From: Rhodoblastus acidophilus | GTDB lineage: Bacteria; Pseudomonadota; Alphaproteobacteria; Rhizobiales; Beijerinckiaceae | DNA length: 64,000 bases | Assembly (NCBI RefSeq): GCF_025961575.1 | Contig: NZ_JAOQNX010000002.1 | Location: 62,001-126,000 of the forward strand | Reading direction: 5' to 3' | Notes under the pieces: model-generated | Told to the model about the DNA's origin: nothing | The model's database searches: none | Seen by the model: only the letters and a program-made list of their open reading frames with translations | Translations under genes and position numbers: made by a program | In this document: positions 9,407 through 17,900 of the stretch, in pieces | How positions within the stretch are numbered: position 1 is the first letter of the stretch | Layout of the letters: every line of letters starts with the position of its first letter

Positions 9407-12123
9407 TGGCCCAGCCTTTCCAGCAGCTCAGGCACATGCACCTGATCCGCCTTGTAATTGCCGGTGAGCGTGTACATGACGACATTGACCCCGCCGCGCA
9501 GCGCCAATTCGTGGGTGCGGATCGCGTCGGAGCCGGCGGGATAGAGCGCCTCGCCCCACTGGTCGCTGGCCCAGCCCGCCGCGAGATCGGTCGAGGCGAT
9601 GATCAGCGGCGACACGCCGTCGCCCGCGCGCGCCGGAGCCTTTTCGCCCTCGGTCTCCGCCGGCAAGGCTTCAATATAGGTCGGGCCGTTTTCGGAGCGT
9701 CCGGCGAGGCCGTCGAGCAGATAGAAGGTGCGGTAGATCACGTGATTCTTGGGCGCGGGGGCGAGCGGCGGCGGGTCGAGCTTCTGCAAGAAGCTCTTGA
9801 GCCAGTCCTGCGCCGGGGTGCTTTCGCCGCCATATTGCTGGCCGGCGTCGCGTGTGTCGAACAGGACCAGGCCGCCCTGCTTCATATAGGCGGCGATCTT
9901 TTGCGCGACCTGGGCGCTGGGCTGCGGCGCATCGGCCGACACCGGCCAGTAGAGCATCGGATAGAAGGCGAGTTCGTCGCGGGCGGGATCGACGGCGCGC
10001 GGCGGTCCCGGATTGAAGGAGGTGCGTTGCGACAGCGTGTCCGACAGCGATTTCAAGCCCTGCGCGCTGATGCGGTCGGCATGGGCGTCGCCGGTGACGA
10101 CATAGGCGAGCGAGGTGTTGAGCGCCGGGGCGAACCATTTGTCGCTGTTTTGTGGGCCAACTCGGCCCTGCTGCGCTTGCGCGGGCGGCGGCGCCAGCGC
10201 GAACAGCAGGGCGAGGGCGGCCGGCGCCGCCTGTCGCCGCCACGCGCCGCCCATCCAGAAGGACGCGAAGGCGTCGGCCAGGGCGAGCAGCGCCGCAGCG
10301 AGCAGCAGCGGACCGCGCAGGTCGACGGCGCGCGGCGCGGCGAAATTTTGCGGGCGCAGGTTCAGGCCGGAAATATCCAGAGGCTTGAAGGCCCCATCCG
10401 CAAATGTGTTGAGGGCGCGGGGGGCTTCTTGCGCGCCGTAATAGCCGGGCGGATGTTCGGCGTCGGGCGTGACATCCCCCTTGGGCAGCGCGCGGGCCTC
10501 CGCCGAGGGCGGGCCGAGCACGCCGAAACCGTCGAGGTTTTTCAGCACCGGCAGCAGGCCTTCGGCCTGGGCCTCGTTCGCCGGCCCGACCGCGCCGGCG
10601 CGGGCGAGAATCTTCTTCAGCATGTCGACGAACAGGCCTGACAGCGGCAGGTTCGACCAGGAGGTTTCCGCCGCAATATGGAACAGGACCAGCGTCCCCG
10701 CGCCGCGCGGCTCCGCCGTCACCAGCGGCGTGCCGTCCGCGAGACGCGCCCAGGTTTTTTGCGGCAGGCCGGGCTCCGGCTCAGCCAATATTTGCCGGGA
10801 GACATTGGCGTCGGTCGGCGGGGTCAGGCTGGCGAAGGGGGAGGTTTCGTCGAACGGGGCCAGGGTTTTGGGCTTGTCCCAGGACAGCGCGCCGCCCAGG
10901 GTGCGCCCGCCCCGCCGCAATTTGACCGGAAGCAGGTCGTCGGGAGCGCTAGCGAGGCGCGGCCCGGCGAAGCGGACGATCGTGCCGCCCGCGTCCAAAA
11001 ACTTCTTCAGCTTTTCGCGGGCGTCAGGGGCGAGCGTCATGTCGGCGAGGACGAGGACATCGGCGCCTTCGCCGATGATGCGGCCGATCGGGTCGGGTTC
11101 GCCCGGCTTTTCCTCGCGCAGGTCGGCATAGGGGGCCAGCGCCTTGCGCAAATAATAGAGCGGCGACAGCAGCGGCTGGTCGGCCTTGGCGCCGCCGATC
11201 AGGCCGACGCGGCGGCGGCGCGCGCCGGAATCGAGCAGGAAGACGCCGCCGGCCGAGGCCTCGCCCACCAGCGCGAGGCGGGCGACGTCATTGCGCAATT
11301 GCAGCGGCAGGGTGAGGCGCGCGACGGCGTGGTCTTCCGAGCCAAAACTGAAGGGGGCGTCGCCGAGCGCCGCGCCATGCGCGTCGAAGGCGCGCACCAA
11401 ACCCTCCGGCGCGCCATTTTGTGCGCGCAACACGTCGATTTCGAGCGCCTCCGAGGCGTTGCGGGCGCCCGTGAGCGCGCGGGGCGGCCGGTCGCCGGTG
11501 AGGATCGCGGCGCCGGGGGCGAGAGCCGAAAGTTTTTCGGCGAAGGCGCGGCCGTCGGCGTTCTGCTGGCCGTCGCTCAGCCAGGCGGCTTCGCCGCCAT
11601 GTTCGCGCAAAAAAGCTTCGATGGCCGGCAGGTTTTGCGCACGAGAGGGAAGCCAGGGGCGAGGCGCAAGCGCGCGCAGGCGGGCCAGAGCCGCGCCTGG
11701 GTCTTCCAGGGCGACAAACGGTTTTTCCGCGAGGCCGAGCACGGCGGCGGGCCGGTTTTCCCGCGCCGCGTCGTCCAACAATTTGGCCGCCGCCGCTTGG
11801 CGGGCCGCCCAATCGGGCGCGGCGGTCCAAAAATTGTCGATCAGCAGCAACAGAGGGCCCCTGCCCGCGCTGGCGCCGGAGGGGACGAGGCTCGGACCGG
11901 CCATGGCCAGCACGATCAGCGCGGCGAGGGCCATGCGCAGCAGCAGCAGCCACCAGGGCGTGCGCGCGGGGGTGGCGTCGTCGCGACGCTCGTCGAGGAT
12001 CAGCCGCAGCGGCGGAAAGGCGACTTGTTTGGGCGGCGGCGGCGTCACCCGCAGCAGGACATACAGAGCGGGAAGGCCGGCGAGCGCCAGCAGAATCCAG
12101 GGCGAGGCGAACACCCAGCTCAT
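9403..12123 (-). CDS. BatA/DUF4159 domain membrane protein
   Basis: A 906-residue protein. The N-terminus (FASPWILLALAGLPALYVLL, LLLLRMALAALIVLAMAGPS) is the BatA/aerotolerance-type membrane domain, followed by a vWA-like periplasmic or cytosolic region starting at LLLIDNFWTAAPDW. Two more hydrophobic segments near residues 605-650 precede a DUF4159 domain (SDKWFAPALNTSLAYVVTGD to the C-terminus, with FYPMLYWPV and FDTRDAGQQYGG). It overlaps the DUF58 gene upstream and the next gene downstream, each by 4 bases. The gene order MoxR - DUF58 - BatA/DUF4159 - membrane protein is widespread in alphaproteobacteria. The precise role is unknown. Confidence 0.85.
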   Translation of the reverse strand: MSWVFASPWILLALAGLPALYVLLRVTPPPPKQVAFPPLRLILDERRDDATPARTPWWLLLLRMALAALIVLAMAGPSLVPSGASAGRGPLLLLIDNFWTAAPDWAARQAAAAKLLDDAARENRPAAVLGLAEKPFVALEDPGAALARLRALAPRPWLPSRAQNLPAIEAFLREHGGEAAWLSDGQQNADGRAFAEKLSALAPGAAILTGDRPPRALTGARNASEALEIDVLRAQNGAPEGLVRAFDAHGAALGDAPFSFGSEDHAVARLTLPLQLRNDVARLALVGEASAGGVFLLDSGARRRRVGLIGGAKADQPLLSPLYYLRKALAPYADLREEKPGEPDPIGRIIGEGADVLVLADMTLAPDAREKLKKFLDAGGTIVRFAGPRLASAPDDLLPVKLRRGGRTLGGALSWDKPKTLAPFDETSPFASLTPPTDANVSRQILAEPEPGLPQKTWARLADGTPLVTAEPRGAGTLVLFHIAAETSWSNLPLSGLFVDMLKKILARAGAVGPANEAQAEGLLPVLKNLDGFGVLGPPSAEARALPKGDVTPDAEHPPGYYGAQEAPRALNTFADGAFKPLDISGLNLRPQNFAAPRAVDLRGPLLLAAALLALADAFASFWMGGAWRRQAAPAALALLFALAPPPAQAQQGRVGPQNSDKWFAPALNTSLAYVVTGDAHADRISAQGLKSLSDTLSQRTSFNPGPPRAVDPARDELAFYPMLYWPVSADAPQPSAQVAQKIAAYMKQGGLVLFDTRDAGQQYGGESTPAQDWLKSFLQKLDPPPLAPAPKNHVIYRTFYLLDGLAGRSENGPTYIEALPAETEGEKAPARAGDGVSPLIIASTDLAAGWASDQWGEALYPAGSDAIRTHELALRGGVNVVMYTLTGNYKADQVHVPELLERLGQ

Positions 12124-13052
12124 CGCGCCTCCAATCCGGCGCGCAGGCGCAACAGCGCTTCCGTCGCGGGGCGGTCGGTGGCGTGCAGGGCGAAGGCGAA
12201 GCCGCGCGTGCGCGCGGCATCCGCCAGCGCCGCGCGATGGCTTTGCAGTTTCTCTCCGTAAATGACGGCAAAATCCTCGGCGCGGCCGGCGCGCAGTTTT
12301 GCGCCGGCGTCATCGAAAAACTCGGTCTGGCCGGCGAACGGAAAGGTTTCTTCGACGGGATCGAACACCATCAAAGCGCAACCGCTCACGCCCTGCGCCG
12401 ACAGGCGGGCCAAGTTCGCGTCGAATTCATGGGGGTCGACGAGGAAATCGCCGATCAGCGCGACTTTTTCACGCGGACGCACCCGCGCAGGCGGCGGCAG
12501 ATCGGCGAACACGTCATGCGCGCGACGCGCCTGGGCGACCAGCGCCAGCGCCAGCCGCTCAATGACGTTTGCGGACGAAAACAGCGGGGTCAGGCCGAGC
12601 CATCCCGCGCGCTCGCCGCCGCGCACGCAGGCGTCGGCCAAGGCGAGGGCCAGGACCAGGGCGCGGTCGGCCTTGGTGTCCTGCGCGAGCTGCGAGCGAA
12701 AATTCATCGACGGCGACAGGTCGGCCCATAGCCACAGCACCTGCGCCGCTTCCCACTCGCGCTCGCGCACATAGAGGCGATCGTCGCGGCCGGAGCGGCG
12801 CCAATCGACATTCTGCGCGGCCTCGCCGGAGATGAAGGGGCGGAACTGCCAAAAGTTTTCGCCCATGCCCGCGCGACGGCGGCCATGCAGGCCGGCGGCG
12901 ATGGAGGCCGCGGCATGGCGCGCGGAAAGGATCAGGCCCGGCAAGCGCCGCGCCAGATCGACCGCCGCATGCTGCTTGGCGGCGTCGGGACGAACGCTTT
13001 GGCGCGGCTGAAACCCCGAAGACGGCGCCAGCCCGAAACCAGCCTCCCCCAT
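12120..13052 (-). CDS. DUF58 domain-containing protein
   Basis: A 310-residue protein of the MoxR-associated DUF58 family. The central block reads GENFWQFRPFISGEAAQNVDWRRSGRDDRLYVREREWEAA, the hallmark of DUF58 (D-W-x-x-x-x-R...L-x-V-R-E-x-E). It is followed by a vWA-like strand with ADLSPSM, where DxSxS-type metal binding would occur. No membrane helix is evident. Its stop overlaps the start of the BatA/DUF4159 gene (ATGA), and it shares one base with the moxR stop (TGATG). The family is thought to be a client or partner of the MoxR AAA+ ATPase; direct function is not established. Confidence 0.88.
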   Translation of the reverse strand: MGEAGFGLAPSSGFQPRQSVRPDAAKQHAAVDLARRLPGLILSARHAAASIAAGLHGRRRAGMGENFWQFRPFISGEAAQNVDWRRSGRDDRLYVREREWEAAQVLWLWADLSPSMNFRSQLAQDTKADRALVLALALADACVRGGERAGWLGLTPLFSSANVIERLALALVAQARRAHDVFADLPPPARVRPREKVALIGDFLVDPHEFDANLARLSAQGVSGCALMVFDPVEETFPFAGQTEFFDDAGAKLRAGRAEDFAVIYGEKLQSHRAALADAARTRGFAFALHATDRPATEALLRLRAGLEAR

Positions 13053-14050
13053 CAGGCGAATCTTTGCAGCAGGCGCTGGATGGCGGCGGGCACGGTGTCG
13101 CCGTCTGCGCGGGCCGCGTAATTCAGCGCCATGCGGTGTTTCAGCACCGGCGAAGCCAAGGCGACCACGTCGGCCTTGCTCGGCGCGAGCCGACCGCGCA
13201 AAAGCGCGCGGGCGCGCACCGCCAGCATCAGCGCTTGCGAGGCGCGCGGCCCAGGTCCCCAGGAAATGTTCTTGGTCAGCTCCTCCGGTCCCTCGCCGGG
13301 GCGGGCGGCGCGGACGATGTCCAAAATGTTGTCGACCACGGATTCGCCGACCGGCATCAGGCGCACCAGTTCCTGGATCTCCATCAGGCCGTGCGCGTCG
13401 AGAACCTCGCGCGGCTCCTTGCGCGCGGCGCCGGTGGTTTCGATCAGAATGCGCTTTTCGGCGGCGCGGTCGGGGTAATCCACGTCGATTTGCAGCAAAA
13501 AGCGGTCGAGCTGCGCTTCGGGCAGCGGATACGTTCCCTCTTGTTCAAGGGGGTTTTGCGTGGCCAGCACGTGGAATGGGCGCGGCAAATCAAAGCGTTC
13601 GCCGGCGATGCTGACGTGATATTCCTGCATGGCTTGCAGAAGCGCCGACTGGGTGCGCGGGCTGGCGCGGTTGATTTCGTCGGCCATCAGCAATTGCGCG
13701 AAGATCGGCCCCTTGATGAAGCGGAAGGCGCGCTTGCCGCCCTGCCCCTCCTCCAGAACTTCGGAGCCCAGAATGTCGCTCGGCATCAGGTCGGGCGTGA
13801 ATTGCACGCGCGCAGCGTGCAGGCCCAAAACCTTGCCCAATGTGTCGACCAGCCGCGTCTTGGCGAGGCCCGGCGCGCCGACGAACAGCGCGTGGCCGCC
13901 GGACAGGATGGCGGCGAGGGCTTCTTCCACCACCTCGTCCTGGCCAAAAATCTGCTCGGCGACGGCGGCGCGGGCGGCGGCGAGTTTGTCCAGCGCGTCC
14001 TGCGCCTTCTGCTCCATCTGGCTTGCGGTCAGGCCGGCGGGTAGATTCAT
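13052..14050 (-). CDS. MoxR family AAA+ ATPase
   Basis: A 332-residue AAA+ ATPase, first gene of a four-gene operon (14050 to 7322). Walker A is GAPGLAKTRL, Walker B is LLMADEINRASPRTQ, and sensor 1 is ATQNPLEQEGTYPLPEAQLDRF, all diagnostic of MoxR. MoxR proteins act as chaperone-like remodelers, usually with vWA-domain partners, which are encoded next to it here. The start ATG reads MNLPAGLTASQME. The region upstream, up to the divergent DUF1285 gene at 14141, is about 90 bases and must hold both promoters. Confidence 0.94.
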   Translation of the reverse strand: MNLPAGLTASQMEQKAQDALDKLAAARAAVAEQIFGQDEVVEEALAAILSGGHALFVGAPGLAKTRLVDTLGKVLGLHAARVQFTPDLMPSDILGSEVLEEGQGGKRAFRFIKGPIFAQLLMADEINRASPRTQSALLQAMQEYHVSIAGERFDLPRPFHVLATQNPLEQEGTYPLPEAQLDRFLLQIDVDYPDRAAEKRILIETTGAARKEPREVLDAHGLMEIQELVRLMPVGESVVDNILDIVRAARPGEGPEELTKNISWGPGPRASQALMLAVRARALLRGRLAPSKADVVALASPVLKHRMALNYAARADGDTVPAAIQRLLQRFA

Positions 14051-14140
14051 GCGAAAAGTTTCCCCTCATTGCGGCTGATTGTCGCGACCGGACCAACAAT
14101 ATAGGTTTGCCATGCTTTGCAAAGAAGGTTTGGTTCGACA

Positions 14141-14695
14141 ATGACAGGCGCCCTGCGCGGCCTTGAGCAGGTGTTTCCCGAGCGCGGCCCGGCCCCCGTG
14201 CACCTCTGGAACCCACCCTATTGCGGGGAAATCGACATGCGCATCGCCCGCGACGGCACGTGGTTTTATAATCGCACGCCGATCGGGCGGCCGGCGCTGG
14301 TTAAACTTTTTTCGTCGATCCTGCGAAAAGACCCCGAGCGCTACGTGCTGGTCACCCCCGTCGAACGGGTCGGCATTGTGGTCGAGGACGCGCCCTTTTT
14401 GGGGGTCGAGTTTTTACGCGAGGGCGAGGGTGAGGCGCAGGTGCTGAAGCTTCGCACCAATGTCGAGGAGTGGGTGGAGGTTTCGGCAAAGAATCCGCTG
14501 CGGTTCGAGCCGGGCGACAGCGGCGGGCTCAAACCTTATGTATTGGTGCGGGCGGAGCTCTGGGCTCTGGTCAAGCGCGCGCTGTTTTACGATCTCGCCG
14601 CCTGGGGGACCGAGCGCGACGGTTTTTTCGGCGTGTGGTCGGCGGGGACGTTTTTCCCTATGGCGTCCATGGACGAGCTCCCGGATTTTTCATGA
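14141..14695 (+). CDS. DUF1285 domain-containing protein
   Basis: A 184-residue protein matching DUF1285 along its full length: WNPPYCGEIDMRIARDGTWF, then PVERVGIVVEDAPFLGVEF, and a C-terminal FGVWSAGTFFPMA. The structure-only family has no confirmed enzymatic role. ATG 14141 is preferred; an in-frame TTG at 14117 would add eight residues. It is the first gene of a plus-strand cluster: its stop overlaps the NUDIX start (ATGA), followed by a secreted protein, DUF6111 and the CCA-adding enzyme. This order recurs in Hyphomicrobiales. Confidence 0.85.
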   Translation: MTGALRGLEQVFPERGPAPVHLWNPPYCGEIDMRIARDGTWFYNRTPIGRPALVKLFSSILRKDPERYVLVTPVERVGIVVEDAPFLGVEFLREGEGEAQVLKLRTNVEEWVEVSAKNPLRFEPGDSGGLKPYVLVRAELWALVKRALFYDLAAWGTERDGFFGVWSAGTFFPMASMDELPDFS

Positions 14696-15345
14696 TGTTT
14701 TCCGTCCCTGATTTTTTCGCCCGCGCCCGCGAACACTTGCGCGAGGGCTGGCCGGACTCGGATTTTGATCCGCGCGCGCGGCTGGAGAACGGCGATCATC
14801 GGCTCAACCAGCCGCTCAGCGCGGCGGAAGCGGCCTTGTTCGCGCCGGCCCGGCCCGCCGCCGTGCTCGCGCCCGTCGTTTTGCGCGGCGACAGGGCGTT
14901 TATGCTGCTGACCCAGCGCGCGGCGAGCTTGCGCGACCATTCCGGCCAGATCGCTTTTCCCGGGGGGAAAATCGAGGCGGGGGAATCGCCGCTCGAGGCC
15001 GCCTTGCGCGAGGCCGAGGAGGAGATCGGCCTGAGCCGCGACCGCGTCGAGATTTTGGGCTGTTTCGATCCTTACCAGACCTCCACCGGCTTTCGCGTGT
15101 TCCCGGTGCTTGGGCTGATCAAACCGCCGCTTGACCTGACGCCGGACCGCACGGAGGTGGAGGACGTCTTTGAGACGCCGCTGGAATTTTTGATGGACCC
15201 CGCCAACCATCAGCGCCACAAAAAAATGTGGCAGGGCAAGCAGCGCCAGTTCTTCGCCATGCCCTGGGAAGATCGCTATATCTGGGGCGCGACGGCGGGC
15301 ATGATCCGCAATCTCTATGAGCGGCTTTATTCCGGGGAGGCTTGA
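14692..15345 (+). CDS. CoA pyrophosphatase, NUDIX hydrolase
   Basis: A 217-residue NUDIX enzyme that probably hydrolyses coenzyme A to 4'-phosphopantetheine and 3',5'-ADP. The NUDIX box is intact: GGKIEAGESPLEAALREAEEEIGL (G-x5-E-x7-R-E-U-x-E-E-x-G-U). The preceding LLTQRAASLRDHSGQIAFPG carries the LLTxRxxxxrxHxGqvxFPGG pattern typical of the CoA-specific (NudL/YeaB-type) group. The start overlaps the DUF1285 stop (ATGA); ATG 14692 and ATG 14695 are adjacent alternatives. A much longer upstream extension in this frame is only an open frame through the previous gene. Confidence 0.9.
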   Translation: MMFSVPDFFARAREHLREGWPDSDFDPRARLENGDHRLNQPLSAAEAALFAPARPAAVLAPVVLRGDRAFMLLTQRAASLRDHSGQIAFPGGKIEAGESPLEAALREAEEEIGLSRDRVEILGCFDPYQTSTGFRVFPVLGLIKPPLDLTPDRTEVEDVFETPLEFLMDPANHQRHKKMWQGKQRQFFAMPWEDRYIWGATAGMIRNLYERLYSGEA

Positions 15346-15347
15346 CC

Positions 15348-15830
15348 ATGGCGGCGCGTTTCGCCCTCGCCCTGGTTTTGCTGGCGGGGCCGGCGCTGGC
15401 GGACAGCTGGCGCAGCTACCACAATGACCGCTTCGGCCCGACCGCGGATTATCCCGCCGGTTGGACAATGGAGCCCGAGCCCGAAAACAATGACGGGCGA
15501 CGTTTCGCCTCGCCCGATGGCGACGCTTCCGTCAGCATTTACGGCCATTTCGCCCTGGATTCCCGCGAGGAGGAAATGGCTCGCAAGGCCGAGGCCGACG
15601 AGGGCGAGACCGTCGCCTATTCCGCCAAGAGGGCGAATTGGGTGGTGCTCTCCGGAACCCGCGGCGACAGGATTTTCTACCGCAAGGCGCTGCTCTCCTG
15701 CGGCGATCAGGTCTGGAACAACATTTCCATCGAATATCCGGCGCAGGACAAGGCGAAATACGACAAGCTGGTGGCGCATATGGCCGCCTCGCTGCGGCCG
15801 GGGATCGGCTATAATATCACCTGCAAATGA
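15348..15830 (+). CDS. Secreted hypothetical protein (160 aa)
   Basis: The protein starts MAARFALALVLLAGPALADS, a clear signal peptide with predicted cleavage after ALA. The mature part (WRSYHNDRFGPTADYPAGWT, FASPDGDASVSIYGHF) has the look of a small periplasmic beta protein similar to PsbP/MOG1-like folds. Two cysteines (in LSCGD and ITCK) could form a disulfide. It begins 2 bases after the NUDIX stop and is likely co-transcribed. No function is assigned. Confidence 0.75.
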   Translation: MAARFALALVLLAGPALADSWRSYHNDRFGPTADYPAGWTMEPEPENNDGRRFASPDGDASVSIYGHFALDSREEEMARKAEADEGETVAYSAKRANWVVLSGTRGDRIFYRKALLSCGDQVWNNISIEYPAQDKAKYDKLVAHMAASLRPGIGYNITCK

Positions 15831-15860
15831 GCGCTTCGGCGCCAAATATGGAATGAGGCG

Positions 15861-16118
15861 ATGTCGCGCGCCCTTTTGGAAGCTCTTGGACTGTTTCTCA
15901 CGCCCTTCGCGCTTTACGTCGCTCTGCTGATTTTTCGCGCGCGCCATCCGCTGATCGCGGCGTCATGGTCGCGCGGGGCGCTGTCATGGCTCACCTTGGC
16001 GGGGCTGGCGCTCGCCATCGGCGGTCTTGTCTATGCCGGCATGTCCGGCTCGGAACAGGGGGCGTACACACCCGCCCATGTCGAAAACGGGCGGCTCGTG
16101 CCGGGCCATTTCCAATGA
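15861..16118 (+). CDS. DUF6111 family small membrane protein
   Basis: An 85-residue protein with two predicted membrane helices (LLEALGLFLTPFALYVALLIF and SWLTLAGLALAIGGLVYAGM) and a short tail ending HVENGRLVPGHFQ. This matches what I recall of DUF6111, which commonly precedes the CCA-adding enzyme gene in Hyphomicrobiales. Its stop codon overlaps the start of that gene (ATGA), so the two are probably translationally coupled. Role unknown. Confidence 0.78.
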   Translation: MSRALLEALGLFLTPFALYVALLIFRARHPLIAASWSRGALSWLTLAGLALAIGGLVYAGMSGSEQGAYTPAHVENGRLVPGHFQ

Positions 16119-17362
16119 CCGATGCGGAAAGGCTTTTGGGGCTGCTGGAGCGTCCCGGCGTCGCCCGCATTTTTGCCGCGCTGGACGGCGGGGGCGAGGA
16201 ATTGCGCATTGTCGGCGGCGCCGTGCGCAATGTGCTGTTGGGCGAGCCCATCGGCGACATCGACCTCGCCTCCACCGCTTTGCCCGAAGTGAATGTTTCG
16301 CGCGCGAAAAAAGCGGGTTTGAAGGTTGTTCCCACCGGAATCGAGCACGGCACCGTCACCGTGGTCATCGATGGCGCGCCGTTTGAAGTGACCACGCTGC
16401 GCGAGGATGTCGAAACCGACGGGCGCCGCGCAAAGGTGCGGTTCGGCAGGGATTTTGCCGCCGATGCGGAGCGGCGGGATTTTACCCTGAATGCGCTGTC
16501 GCTCGACGCGCGCGGGGGGCTGCACGATCCCGTGGGCGGTCGCGCCGATCTTGACGCGCGTCGCGTGCGCTTTATCGGGGAGCCGCGCCGGCGCATCGCC
16601 GAGGATTTTTTGCGCATCCTGCGGTTTTTCCGTTTTTCCGCGCGCTATGGCGCGGGGCTCGACGCTGCGGGCTTCGCGGCCTGTGTCGCCTTGCGCGACG
16701 GCTTGAAAAGTCTTTCGCGGGAGCGGTTGGGGGCGGAAACACTCAAGCTTTTGGCGGCGCCGCGCGCGGCTTTCGTGGCGGAGGCCATGGCGGGCGCGGG
16801 CCTGTTCGCCTATCTCGGCGGCGCGCCATGGCCGGCGCGGCTGAAGAATTTGCACGCCCCGGGCGACGGCTTGTTGGGACTGGCGGCGCTTGCTTTGTTC
16901 AGCGAAGGCGACGCCGAGCTTTTGGGTGCGGCCCTGCGACTGTCCAATGCGCAGAAGCAGCGGCTGTTGGGCGCCGCGCGGGCAAATGCGTTTTGGCATG
17001 GGGCGCGCGAGGCGCCCTCCCCTGCGTCATTGCGTGAAGCCCTGTTCCATTTCGGGCCCGCGGGCGCGCGCGACGGGCTTGAGCTGATTCGCGCCGAGGC
17101 CGGGATTTCGCCGCAGGATTTGGATTTTATGCGCGCGCAAGCGTTTCTGCGCGACACGCCGCCGCCCACCCCGCCGTTCCGCGCCGCGGATTTTTTCGCG
17201 CGCGGCATTCCCAAAGGTCCGGCGCTGGGCGCGGCGCTTAAAGTCCTGCAAGCTCTATGGATTCGCGCGGGATTTCCCACCGACCCGCAAATCGTGGCGC
17301 AATTGATCGAACAGGCCTGCGAAATGGGCGAAGATTCCCGCTGGACGCGTCGGGATCGTTAG
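16115..17362 (+). CDS. cca: CCA tRNA nucleotidyltransferase / poly(A) polymerase family
   Basis: A 415-residue class II nucleotidyltransferase that adds or repairs the 3' CCA end of tRNAs. The catalytic head has RIVGGAVRNVLLG, then GDIDLAS with the metal-binding DxD, followed by TLREDVETDGRRAKV and RRDFTLNALSLD. The RNA-binding neck reads FIGEPRRRIAEDFLRILRFFRFSARYG. The start ATG overlaps the DUF6111 stop by 4 bases. The long open frame upstream (from 15965) is an artefact of high GC. Confidence 0.93.
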   Translation: MTDAERLLGLLERPGVARIFAALDGGGEELRIVGGAVRNVLLGEPIGDIDLASTALPEVNVSRAKKAGLKVVPTGIEHGTVTVVIDGAPFEVTTLREDVETDGRRAKVRFGRDFAADAERRDFTLNALSLDARGGLHDPVGGRADLDARRVRFIGEPRRRIAEDFLRILRFFRFSARYGAGLDAAGFAACVALRDGLKSLSRERLGAETLKLLAAPRAAFVAEAMAGAGLFAYLGGAPWPARLKNLHAPGDGLLGLAALALFSEGDAELLGAALRLSNAQKQRLLGAARANAFWHGAREAPSPASLREALFHFGPAGARDGLELIRAEAGISPQDLDFMRAQAFLRDTPPPTPPFRAADFFARGIPKGPALGAALKVLQALWIRAGFPTDPQIVAQLIEQACEMGEDSRWTRRDR

Positions 17363-17424
17363 CGCAGGATGAAAATTAACGCATCCGGCTGCAAGCTTCT
17401 GTTCAGGGTATCGAAAGCAGGGCC

Positions 17425-17682
17425 ATGGCGATCCGCAACAAAACTCCGGGCGAACTGGCCGAACGGCTGGCGCGGCGCTTGAAGCCCGCCGGCGAACGGC
17501 GGCCGGCCGACGGCTGGCGGCGCGATTCCTTCACCCTGCCGCGCGAGATGGCGCGCGAAAAGGCCCGGGAGTTTTTCAACGATTTCCCGAAAGCCGCCTA
17601 TATGACCGAGATCGAAAGCTGGCGCGAACTTTCGGACGGGCAGATCGAGTTTACGATGCGGCGGTTGCCCAGCGCGGATTGA
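17425..17682 (+). CDS. Conserved small hypothetical protein (85 aa)
   Basis: A basic, soluble protein starting MAIRNKTPGELAERLARRLK, with a second half reading REFFNDFPKAAYMTEIESWR and RELSDGQIEFTMRRLPSAD. It looks like a small conserved alphaproteobacterial protein and shares the chromosomal codon bias. It lies 62 bases downstream of cca and may be co-transcribed. No domain recognised. Confidence 0.65.
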   Translation: MAIRNKTPGELAERLARRLKPAGERRPADGWRRDSFTLPREMAREKAREFFNDFPKAAYMTEIESWRELSDGQIEFTMRRLPSAD

Positions 17683-17753
17683 GCGCGGGGACTGGATGGA
17701 ACTGTCGGGCCCACAGATGCGCGAACATCCGACGATTCAAACACCATAATGTC

Positions 17754-17892
17754 GTCATGGCCGGGCTTGTCCCGGCCATCCACGCCGGCATGGAAGGCGG
17801 CGGGCCCGCCAGGAGCGCGGCGCGGTCCGTCCAATTCTACAGCGTCGAAGCGATGTCCCGGCGTGGATGCCCGGGACAAGCCCGGGCATGAC
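17754..17892. repeat. Inverted pair of REP-type palindromes
   Basis: Two 33-base units in opposite orientation, 17754-17786 (GTCATGGCCGGGCTTGTCCC...) and 17860-17892 (ending CAAGCCCGGGCATGAC). Each unit is itself a hairpin: GGCCGGG-CTTGT-CCCGGCC in the first and CCCGGG-CTTGT-CCCGGG in the second when read on the minus strand. The two copies differ only by base changes that keep the hairpin paired. Units with this core are common intergenic elements in Hyphomicrobiales. They lie between a small plus-strand gene and the convergent aspS gene. Confidence 0.8.
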
Positions 17893-17900
17893 GGCCGTTT

